From the NCBI GenBank assembly GCA_018500075.1, contig JAHBAN010000146.1, positions 1 through 20,814 of the forward strand: a stretch of 20,814 bases of DNA, in the 5' to 3' direction. A program made the translations under genes and the position numbers. The notes under the pieces are model-generated. The model did not search any database and was not told the DNA's origin. It worked only from the letters and a program-made list of their open reading frames with translations. Below are positions 15,232 to 20,814 of the stretch, piece after piece. The stretch comes from Flavobacteriia bacterium (lineage in GTDB: Bacteria > Bacteroidota > Bacteroidia > Flavobacteriales > Flavobacteriaceae). The number at the start of each line of letters is the position of its first letter. Within the stretch, counting starts at the first letter, position 1.

Positions 15232-15374
15232 AGATGCGGCGCAAGGGCGATCTGCCCCAAAAGATCTGCGCCTGTTGCGGGCGTCCGTTTGACTGGCGCA
15301 AGAAATGGGAAAAGGTCTGGGAGCAGGTGCGCTATTGCTCGGTGCGCTGCAAACAGGAGGCGCGCCGCAAATGA
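15228..15374 (+). CDS. DUF2256-type small four-cysteine protein
   Basis: This 48-residue, strongly basic protein reads DLPQKICACCGRPFDWRKKW and later VRYCSVRCKQEARRK. Cysteines 14/17 (C-x2-C, with an extra C16) and 37/41 (C-x3-C) look like a small zinc-ribbon or treble-clef site. The pattern matches my memory of DUF2256, a family without known function. ATG 15228 overlaps the stop of the preceding photolyase homologue (ATGA), so it is the third member of a coupled operon. A nucleic-acid-binding or partner role for the flavoproteins is an inference from charge, cysteines and location. Confidence 0.85.
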   Translation: MKMRRKGDLPQKICACCGRPFDWRKKWEKVWEQVRYCSVRCKQEARRK

Positions 15375-15430
15375 GCCGTTGCCTTGGCGGCGCGCAGCGC
15401 TAATCTGGCCGCAAAAGGGAGAGTGGCGAT

Positions 15431-16267
15431 ATGAAGCTGTTGCGTGTGGGGCCGGTGGGCCAGGAAAAGCCGGCCTGTCTGGACCCTCAGGGAGGGATCC
15501 GCGATTTGTCGGGGGTTTGTGCCGATTTTGAGGGCGAGGCTGTGGGCCTTGAGGCGCTTGAGGCGCTCAAGCGGCTTGATCTGGCGGCGCTGCCGCTTGT
15601 GGGGGGCGCGCCCCGGATCGGGGCGGCTTTGGCGCGGGTGGAGACGTTTTACGGCATCGGGCTGAACTATGCCCAACACGCCGCAGAGGCGGGGATGGAG
15701 CCGCCCAAGGAGCCGATTGTCTTTAACAAGTCGGCCTCCTGTCTGGCGGGGCCTTATGATGCGCTGCGTTTGCCGGAAGGCTCCGAGAAGAGCGACTGGG
15801 AAGTCGAGCTGGGCGTGGTGATTGGCAAGCGGGCGCATAACATCGGCGTGGAGGAGGCGCTCGGCTATGTGGCCGGGTATTGTGTGATCAATGATCTGAG
15901 CGAGCGGGCCTATCAGATCGAGCGCGGCGGGCAGTGGACCAAGGGCAAATCCGCGCCGGGCTTCGGGCCGGTCGGGCCTTATCTTGTCACCGCCGATGAG
16001 GTGCCTGATCCGCAGGCGCTCGGGCTGCGCTTGAGCCTGAACGGGCAACCGGTGCAGGACAATTTCACGTCGGATATGATTTTCTCGGTGGCCCAGATCA
16101 TTGCCCATATGAGCGCGTTTATGGCGCTTGTGCCGGGCGATGTGATCGCGACGGGAACGCCCGAAGGGGTCGGAATGGGCATGAGCCCGCAGCGGTTCTT
16201 GCGGGCGGGCGATGTTATGGAGCTTGAGATCGACGGGCTTGGCGCGCAGCGCACCGAAGTGATCTGA
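15431..16267 (+). CDS. Fumarylacetoacetate hydrolase (FAH) family protein
   Basis: This 278-residue enzyme of the FAH/2,4-diketo-acid hydrolase superfamily shows the core motifs GIGLNYAQHAAEAG, DWEVELGVVIGKRA (acidic metal ligands near residues 124-126), VINDLSERAYQ, GGQWTKGKSAPGFGPVGP and PGDVIATGTPEGVGMG. The N-terminal 65 or so residues form the usual small cap. Members close in overall form hydrolyse 2,4-diketo-3-deoxy sugar acids or are annotated as ureidoglycolate lyase. The substrate cannot be fixed here, and no sugar or purine catabolic genes adjoin. ATG 15431 follows AAAAGGGAGAG. It starts 56 bases after the DUF2256 gene and may be read through from that operon. Confidence 0.9.
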   Translation: MKLLRVGPVGQEKPACLDPQGGIRDLSGVCADFEGEAVGLEALEALKRLDLAALPLVGGAPRIGAALARVETFYGIGLNYAQHAAEAGMEPPKEPIVFNKSASCLAGPYDALRLPEGSEKSDWEVELGVVIGKRAHNIGVEEALGYVAGYCVINDLSERAYQIERGGQWTKGKSAPGFGPVGPYLVTADEVPDPQALGLRLSLNGQPVQDNFTSDMIFSVAQIIAHMSAFMALVPGDVIATGTPEGVGMGMSPQRFLRAGDVMELEIDGLGAQRTEVI

Positions 16268-16270
16268 CGC

Positions 16271-16371
16271 GACCTTGAGCCAAAGGAGCGCAGCCCTTGG
16301 GCCGCGCGCCGCAGAGTCAGGTGAGGGGCGCTGCCCCTCACACTCCCCGGGATATTTCGGGAAAGAAAAAG
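16271..16371. repeat. Structured extragenic element, copy 2
   Basis: It begins 3 bases after the FAH stop with GACCTTGAG (16271-16279). The hairpin arms GTGAGGGGC (16321-16329) and GCCCCTCAC (16333-16341) enclose a 3-base loop. After a 7-base spacer, the conserved 23-mer lies at 16349-16371 and differs from copy 1 at one position. Here the last part also allows CCCG/CGGG pairing around GGATATTT, which copy 1 does not. It fills the gap between convergent genes and touches the grxD stop. Confidence 0.7.
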
Positions 16372-16372
16372 C

Positions 16373-16735
16373 CTAGGCGTTGGCTTCGCGGATTTTATTG
16401 GCGGCGTCCTGATTGAAGGCGATGCCATTGTCTGCAAAGAGCGTGTCAAGCTCGCCCGACAGGGTCATTTCGGTGATGATGTCACAGCCGCCGACGAATT
16501 CGCCTTTGACATAGAGCTGTGGCACGGTTGGCCAGTCGGAATAGTCTTTGACGCCCTGGCGGATGGCTTCGTCGGCGAGCACATTGACGTCCTGATACTC
16601 CACGCCCATGAAATTGAGCACGCCGGCGACGCGAGAGGAGAAGCCGCATTGGGGCATTTCCTTGGTGCCTTTCATATAGAGCACCACGTCATTGGATTTG
16701 ACGGTTTCGTCGATCTGGGTTTTTGCGTCGGTCAT
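16373..16735 (-). CDS. grxD: Monothiol glutaredoxin Grx4 (CGFS type)
   Basis: This 120-residue monothiol glutaredoxin has the active site CGFS at C30, preceded by MKGTKEMPQ. The glutathione-binding WPTVPQLYVKGEFVGGCDII is conserved. CGFS glutaredoxins bind a glutathione-ligated [2Fe-2S] cluster and pass it on, usually with BolA proteins. The gene lies 11 bases downstream of bolA on the same strand, which supports that partnership. Iron-sulfur supply could include the FeS photolyase encoded nearby, but that link is only an inference. Confidence 0.95.
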   Translation of the reverse strand: MTDAKTQIDETVKSNDVVLYMKGTKEMPQCGFSSRVAGVLNFMGVEYQDVNVLADEAIRQGVKDYSDWPTVPQLYVKGEFVGGCDIITEMTLSGELDTLFADNGIAFNQDAANKIREANA

Positions 16736-16746
16736 AGGGGTCTCGC

Positions 16747-16983
16747 TTATTCGGGGGCTTTTGTGGTGAGGGCGAGCGCGTGCAGCTCGCCATTGGGGCC
16801 GTCCATTTTGCCTTTGAGGGCGGCATAGACAGCGCGTTGCTGCTGAACGCGGTTTTTGCCGCGGAAGCTTTCGTCGATGATCATGGCGGACATATGCACG
16901 CCGTCGCTGCCGGCGACTGTGATCTCGGCCTCTGGAAAGGCGGCGCGCAGGATGGTTTCGAGTTCGTCAGCGAAGATTGCCAT
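16747..16983 (-). CDS. BolA-family protein
   Basis: This is a 78-residue BolA-like protein, MAIFADELETILRAAF at the start and GELHALALTT at the end, where H68 is the conserved cluster-binding histidine. The middle FRGKNRVQQQRAVYAAL is the class II KH-like helix-turn region. ATG at 16983 is chosen because AAGGAGAGAG precedes it; an upstream TTG (17010) is possible but unnecessary. BolA partners CGFS glutaredoxins in iron-sulfur trafficking, and grxD is the next gene. Confidence 0.93.
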   Translation of the reverse strand: MAIFADELETILRAAFPEAEITVAGSDGVHMSAMIIDESFRGKNRVQQQRAVYAALKGKMDGPNGELHALALTTKAPE

Positions 16984-17046
16984 ATGTCTCTCTCCTTGGA
17001 TCGCTTGCAAAAGATGTAAGCGTCATGGGGCCTGTCCGCAAGCGGC

Positions 17047-19212
17047 TCAGGCGAAGGTTTCTGCGAAGCTGCTGCGGTAGAGGCTGCGCAGCTCGGCGAG
17101 GGGAGCCGAGCTTGCGCCGAAGCTGACATCATGGCCGGTGAATTTGCCGACCGCCGTGATCGGAACGCCGGCGCTCATTGCTGCGCCCATCAGGGCTTCG
17201 GCCTGATCGAAGTTGCAGGCGACGAGGTAGCGCGCCTGATCTTCGCCAAACAGCTCCTGGGTGTTCTCGCTGTCGATCTGGACGCCGACGCCCGAGGCTT
17301 CGGCCATCTCAAACGCTGCCATGGCGAGGCCGCCGTCGGACAGATCGAGGCAGGCGGTGATCCATGCGTGCTGGGCGCGGATGAAATCGCCGTTGCGCTT
17401 TTCGGCGGCAAGATCAACCGCAGGCGCATCGCCCTCGACCCGGTTGAAGACTTCGGCGAGCAGGGCGGATTGGCCGAGGTGGCCTTCGGTATCTCCGATC
17501 AGCAGCGCGACATGGCCTTCGCGGGCCTGACCTAAAATCGCCTGATCTTCGTGGGGGATGAGGCCGACGGCGGCGATCGTCGGGGTGGGCAGAATGCCTG
17601 TGCCGTCGGTTTCGTTATACAGGCTGACATTGCCCGAGACGATGGGCATATCCAGCGCCAGAACGGCTTCGCCGATGCCTTGTATCGCGCCGACAAACTG
17701 GCCCATGATCTCGGGTTTTTCGGGGTTGCCGAAGTTGAGATTGTCGGTGCTGGCGAGCGGTTTGGCGCCAGCGGCGGTCAGGTTGCGATAGGCTTCTGCG
17801 ACCGCCTGTTTGCCGCCTTCGACGGGGTTGGCCATCACATAGCGCGGCGTCACATCAGAAGTGAAGGCGAGCAGCTTTTCTGTGCCGTGAACCCGCACGA
17901 CGCCGGCGCCAAACCCGGGCGTGCGCACCGTATCGGCCATCACCATTGTGTCATATTGCTCATAGATCCACTGTTTGCCGGCATAGTTTGGCGAGGCGAG
18001 CAGGGCTTTGAGGCCATCCACCGGGTCAACCTGTGGCACCTCGCTGTTGTCAAGCGGGGTGGCCGCCGGGGTGGCGACCCAGGGGCGGTCATATTCGGGG
18101 GCGGAGCCAGAGAGGGTTGCGAGCGGCAGATCGGCTTTCAGTTCGTTGCCATGCATGATGATGAAGCGGTCTTCGGCGATGGTTTCTCCGACAATGGCAA
18201 AGTCGAGATCCCATTTGACAAACACGGCGCGGGCCTCGGCTTCCAGATCGGGGTTGAGCACCATGAGCATCCGCTCTTGTGATTCCGAGAGCATCATCTC
18301 ATAGGCGGTCATATTTTTTTCGCGTTGCGGCACGTCGTCAAGTTGAAGGCGCACGCCAAGCCCGCCCTTGTCGCCCATTTCGACGGCCGAGCAGGTGAGA
18401 CCTGCGGCGCCCATGTCTTGAATGGAGATCACGGCCCCAGTGGCCATCAGCTCGAGCGTGGCCTCCATCAGGCGCTTTTCTGTGAAGGGATCGCCGACCT
18501 GAACCGTGGGGCGCTTTTCTTCGATGCTTTCGTCAAACTCGGCCGAGGCCATTGTCGCGCCGCCGACGCCATCGCGGCCGGTTTTGGCGCCGAGGTAGAC
18601 GACGGGCATTCCGACACCGGAGGCGGCGGAGTAAAAGATCTTGTCGGCATCTGCGAGACCCGCGGCAAAAGCATTCACAAGGCAATTGCCATTGTAGGCC
18701 GGATCAAAGCGGACTTCGCCGCCCACCGTGGGCACGCCGAAACAGTTGCCGTAGCCGCCGATCCCTTCGACCACGCCATGCACGAGCTGGCGTGTTTTCG
18801 GGTGATCTTTTTCGCCAAAGCTGAGCGAGTTCATGGCGGCAATCGGGCGCGCGCCCATGGTGAAGACATCGCGCAGAATCCCGCCAACGCCGGTGGCGGC
18901 GCCTTGATACGGCTCGATATAGCTCGGGTGGTTGTGGCTTTCCATTTTGAAGATCACCGCCTGACCATCGCCGATGTCGACAACACCGGCGTTTTCGCCG
19001 GGACCACAGATAACTTGCGGCCCGCTCGTGGGCAGGGTGCGCAGCCATTTCTTGGAGGATTTGTAGGAGCAGTGTTCGTTCCACATGGCCGAGAAGATGC
19101 CAAGCTCTGTGAAGGTCGGTTCGCGGCCGATAATCTCAAGGATGCGCTGGTATTCGTCAGGCGAAAGCCCATGCGCTTTGATCAGGTCGGGGGTGATGGC
19201 GGGCTCGGTCAT
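17047..19212 (-). CDS. purL: Phosphoribosylformylglycinamidine synthase subunit PurL
   Basis: This 721-residue protein is the small (Bacillus-type) PurL, which works with PurQ and PurS. It makes FGAM from FGAR, ATP and glutamine-derived ammonia in purine synthesis. Visible family segments include FSAMWNEHCSYKSSKKWL near the N-terminus, GPGENAGVVDIG, KMESHNHPSYIEPYQGAATG, SIQDMGAAGLTCS and DLSDGGLAMAAFEM. Length is normal. ATG at 19212 has AAGGA about 8 bases upstream. PurL is followed by bolA after 63 bases and by grxD, so the three probably form one transcript. purQ and purS are not in the window. Confidence 0.97.
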   Translation of the reverse strand: MTEPAITPDLIKAHGLSPDEYQRILEIIGREPTFTELGIFSAMWNEHCSYKSSKKWLRTLPTSGPQVICGPGENAGVVDIGDGQAVIFKMESHNHPSYIEPYQGAATGVGGILRDVFTMGARPIAAMNSLSFGEKDHPKTRQLVHGVVEGIGGYGNCFGVPTVGGEVRFDPAYNGNCLVNAFAAGLADADKIFYSAASGVGMPVVYLGAKTGRDGVGGATMASAEFDESIEEKRPTVQVGDPFTEKRLMEATLELMATGAVISIQDMGAAGLTCSAVEMGDKGGLGVRLQLDDVPQREKNMTAYEMMLSESQERMLMVLNPDLEAEARAVFVKWDLDFAIVGETIAEDRFIIMHGNELKADLPLATLSGSAPEYDRPWVATPAATPLDNSEVPQVDPVDGLKALLASPNYAGKQWIYEQYDTMVMADTVRTPGFGAGVVRVHGTEKLLAFTSDVTPRYVMANPVEGGKQAVAEAYRNLTAAGAKPLASTDNLNFGNPEKPEIMGQFVGAIQGIGEAVLALDMPIVSGNVSLYNETDGTGILPTPTIAAVGLIPHEDQAILGQAREGHVALLIGDTEGHLGQSALLAEVFNRVEGDAPAVDLAAEKRNGDFIRAQHAWITACLDLSDGGLAMAAFEMAEASGVGVQIDSENTQELFGEDQARYLVACNFDQAEALMGAAMSAGVPITAVGKFTGHDVSFGASSAPLAELRSLYRSSFAETFA

Positions 19213-19238
19213 GGCAGCAATCCTTGCAAGGCAGAGGT

Positions 19239-19266
19239 ATTATTCTTGCTCTGTGTCATAGGCCAA
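19239..19266 (-). promoter_or_regulatory. Candidate sigma-70-type promoter of purL
   Basis: Read on the minus strand, TTGGCC (19261-19266) is followed after 16 bases by AATAAT (19239-19244), 26 bases before the purL start. The -10 matches TATAAT in five of six positions and the -35 matches TTGACA in four of six. No experimental support is available. Confidence 0.4.
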
Positions 19267-19394
19267 CTGCTCAGAATGTGAAAGCTGAAAGCTCGGGATT
19301 TTGGGCAAATCCGGGGCGGGTTTGCGCGGTGCTGCGGGGTGACCTAGGGTTGAATATGGCTTTCTGATAGCGCGCAGATATCAAGGAGCTGAAA

Positions 19395-20408
19395 TTGATC
19401 GAAAATCCTTTTCTGGGCCAGGGCCTGAATGATGTGTCGCTTGCCGGGATTCCGATGCCGAGTGTGGAGGCGGCGGCGCCGCGGGCTTTGCTGGCGCGCT
19501 GTCCCGAGGCGGGGGCGACGCCGCTTGTTGCGCTTGGGCCATTTGCGGGCGCGGGGGCTGTTTTTGTCAAGGACGAGCGGGCGCGGATGGGGCTTGGCAG
19601 CTTCAAGGCGCTTGGCGCGGCTTATGTGATTGCGTCTGAAGCGGCGGCGGGGCGTGCGGCGGGGCAGGTTTTTGTTTGTGCGAGTGCGGGCAACCACGGG
19701 TTGTCTGTGGCGGCGGGGGCGCAGGCGTTCAAGGCGCGGACAGTGATCTATCTGAGCCGCGCGGTGCCGGAGGCTTTTGCCGAGCGGTTGCGCGCGCGGG
19801 GCGCTGAGGTGCGCCGTGTGGAGGGCAGCTATGAGCAGAGCATGGAGGCCGCGGCCAAGGCGGCACAAGAGGAGGGCTTCACGCTTTTGTCAGACAGCTC
19901 CTGGGAGGGCTATACCGACTATCCCCACCGGCTGATGGAGGGCTATCTTGTGATGGCGGCCGAGGCGGGCGAGGCGATGGCGGAGCCGCCCACCCATATC
20001 TTTTTGCAAGCCGGTGTTGGCGGGCTTGCGGCGGCCTGTGCGGCTTATTTTCGCAAGATTTGGGGCGCGGATGTGCAGATTGTCGTGGTGGAGCCTGAGG
20101 CGGCGCCTGCCTTGAAAGACTGTATTGCGGCGGGCAGGTTTGTTGCGGCCAGCGGGCCTCAGTCCTGTATGGGGCGGCTGGATTGCAAAGAGGCCTCTTT
20201 GATTGCCCTGAACGGGCTGGCGCGGGATGCGTCGGCGTTTATGACGATCTCGGAGGCGCAGTCGGTGGCGGCTTTGCAACCGCTGGCCGATGTGGGCCTT
20301 GAGACGACGCCTTCGGGCGGCGCGGGGCTGGCGGGGCTGATGAGCCTTGCACCGCTCGGGCCTGAGGCGCGGGTCTTGTGTATTGTGAGTGAGGGGCCGG
20401 AGGCATGA
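19395..20408 (+). CDS. PLP-dependent lyase resembling diaminopropionate ammonia-lyase
   Basis: This 337-residue fold-type-II PLP enzyme has the lysine in GLGSFKALGAAY (K71), the loop SAGNHGLSVAAGA and the segment SWEGYTDYPHRLMEGY, which is characteristic of diaminopropionate ammonia-lyases such as YgeX. FLQAGVGGLAAACAAY follows. It is about 60 residues shorter than YgeX, mostly at the N-terminus. It probably performs alpha,beta-elimination on an amino acid, giving a keto acid and ammonia; the substrate is not certain. The start is a TTG at 19395 with a strong AAGGAG (19383-19388) 6 bases upstream. The next in-frame ATG (19455) would cut 20 residues. It overlaps an M24-type gene by ATGA. Confidence 0.85.
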   Translation: MIENPFLGQGLNDVSLAGIPMPSVEAAAPRALLARCPEAGATPLVALGPFAGAGAVFVKDERARMGLGSFKALGAAYVIASEAAAGRAAGQVFVCASAGNHGLSVAAGAQAFKARTVIYLSRAVPEAFAERLRARGAEVRRVEGSYEQSMEAAAKAAQEEGFTLLSDSSWEGYTDYPHRLMEGYLVMAAEAGEAMAEPPTHIFLQAGVGGLAAACAAYFRKIWGADVQIVVVEPEAAPALKDCIAAGRFVAASGPQSCMGRLDCKEASLIALNGLARDASAFMTISEAQSVAALQPLADVGLETTPSGGAGLAGLMSLAPLGPEARVLCIVSEGPEA

Positions 20409-20814
20409 GGCGCGGGTTTGATGTCGCGGAGTTCAGGGCGCGGGTGACTGCGGCCCAGATTGCGATGGCGCGGCACGATCTGGCGGCGATCCTGCTTACG
20501 ACGGAGCCTGAAGTTCGATATTTTACCGGCTTTCAAACGCGGTTCTGGGAAAGTCCGAGCCGCCCATGGTTTGTGATTGTGCCCCAGAGCGGCGATCCTA
20601 TTGCGGTGATCCCTTCGATTGGCGAGGCATTGATGCGGCGCAGTTGGGTGAGCGATATCCGGACCTGGAGCGCGCCGGACCCGATAGATGACGGGGTGTC
20701 TTTGCTCAGCGAGGCGCTTTGGGAGGTGGCCAAAGGCGGGCGGATCGGTGTTCCCTCGGGGATGGAAAGCCACTTGCGGATGCCGCTGGCCGACTTTGGC
20801 CGCCTGCAGGCGGC
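20405..20814 (+). CDS. M24-family metallopeptidase/creatinase-like protein (3' truncated by window)
   Basis: This frame opens at ATG 20405, overlaps the preceding stop by ATGA, and stays open to the window edge (136 codons). It shows a creatinase/prolidase N-terminal domain: FRARVTAAQIAMARHDLAAI, LTTEPEVRYFTGF and FVIVPQSGDPIAVIPS. The C-terminal metal-binding pita-bread domain lies outside, so the activity (Xaa-Pro peptidase, creatinase, ectoine hydrolase or similar) cannot be told. Coupling to a diaminopropionate-lyase-like gene suggests catabolism of an amino-acid-like or amide nitrogen compound. Confidence 0.82.
   Translation, partial: MRRGFDVAEFRARVTAAQIAMARHDLAAILLTTEPEVRYFTGFQTRFWESPSRPWFVIVPQSGDPIAVIPSIGEALMRRSWVSDIRTWSAPDPIDDGVSLLSEALWEVAKGGRIGVPSGMESHLRMPLADFGRLQA

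Noticed and set aside
16349..16371. Conserved 23-mer read as a terminator of the minus-strand grxD gene
   Set aside because: On the minus strand the T-rich part comes before the hairpin, the reverse of a rho-independent terminator, and copy 1 has no minus-strand gene beside it.
18325..19281. 318-codon open frame on the plus strand opposite purL
   Set aside because: The minus strand encodes complete, well-conserved PurL here, and the opposite frame shows no family motif. It is an antisense shadow.

Overview
The window looks like chromosomal DNA of a marine alphaproteobacterium of the order Rhodobacterales (Roseobacter-type). Pointers are the high-GC, G-rich coding style, an acrylyl-CoA reductase (AcuI)-type gene, the trgA-trgB-cysK tellurite-resistance block first described in Rhodobacter sphaeroides, and a purL-bolA-grxD run. 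No mobile element, prophage, CRISPR array or rRNA was seen. One tRNA gene is present (tRNA-Ser, GGA).

Layout. (1) 1-1289: the 3' part of an acuI-like reductase with a good terminator, then a HIT-family protein. (2) 1290-1596: a gap with a structured extragenic element followed by three kinds of short tandem repeat. (3) 1597-7170, all on +: class V aminotransferase, classical class I CPD photolyase, cyclopropane-fatty-acid synthase, TrgA membrane protein, and TrgB (GGCT-Nudix fusion). (4) 7293-11560: cysK, an MscS-type channel with a DUF3772-like periplasmic part, and an AlaX tRNA-editing protein, each overlapping the next by ATGA, then the tRNA-Ser gene. (5) 11751-12021: rpsU and its terminator. 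(6) 12116-15374: a translationally coupled light-related operon made of an iron-sulfur (6-4) photolyase (PhrB/CryB type), a second photolyase/cryptochrome homologue with an altered flavin pocket, and a 48-residue four-cysteine DUF2256 protein. (7) 15431-16267: a fumarylacetoacetate-hydrolase-family enzyme, followed by a second copy of the structured extragenic element. (8) 16373-19212 on -: purL, bolA, grxD. (9) 19395 to the end on +: a fold-type-II PLP enzyme resembling diaminopropionate ammonia-lyase, overlapping a truncated M24/creatinase-like gene.

The striking theme is defence against light and oxidants. Three photolyase-superfamily paralogues lie within about 12.4 kb, with a cyclopropane-fatty-acid synthase and the tellurite/thiol genes nearby. 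Both photolyase operons are preceded by the same candidate promoter, TGATCT-18 bp-TA, which resembles the promoter of the R. sphaeroides singlet-oxygen sigma factor RpoE (ChrR-controlled, ECF11 group). I infer that the two loci share a regulon activated by singlet oxygen or strong light. The least understood and most interesting part is the middle operon: the two tandem flavoproteins plus DUF2256.
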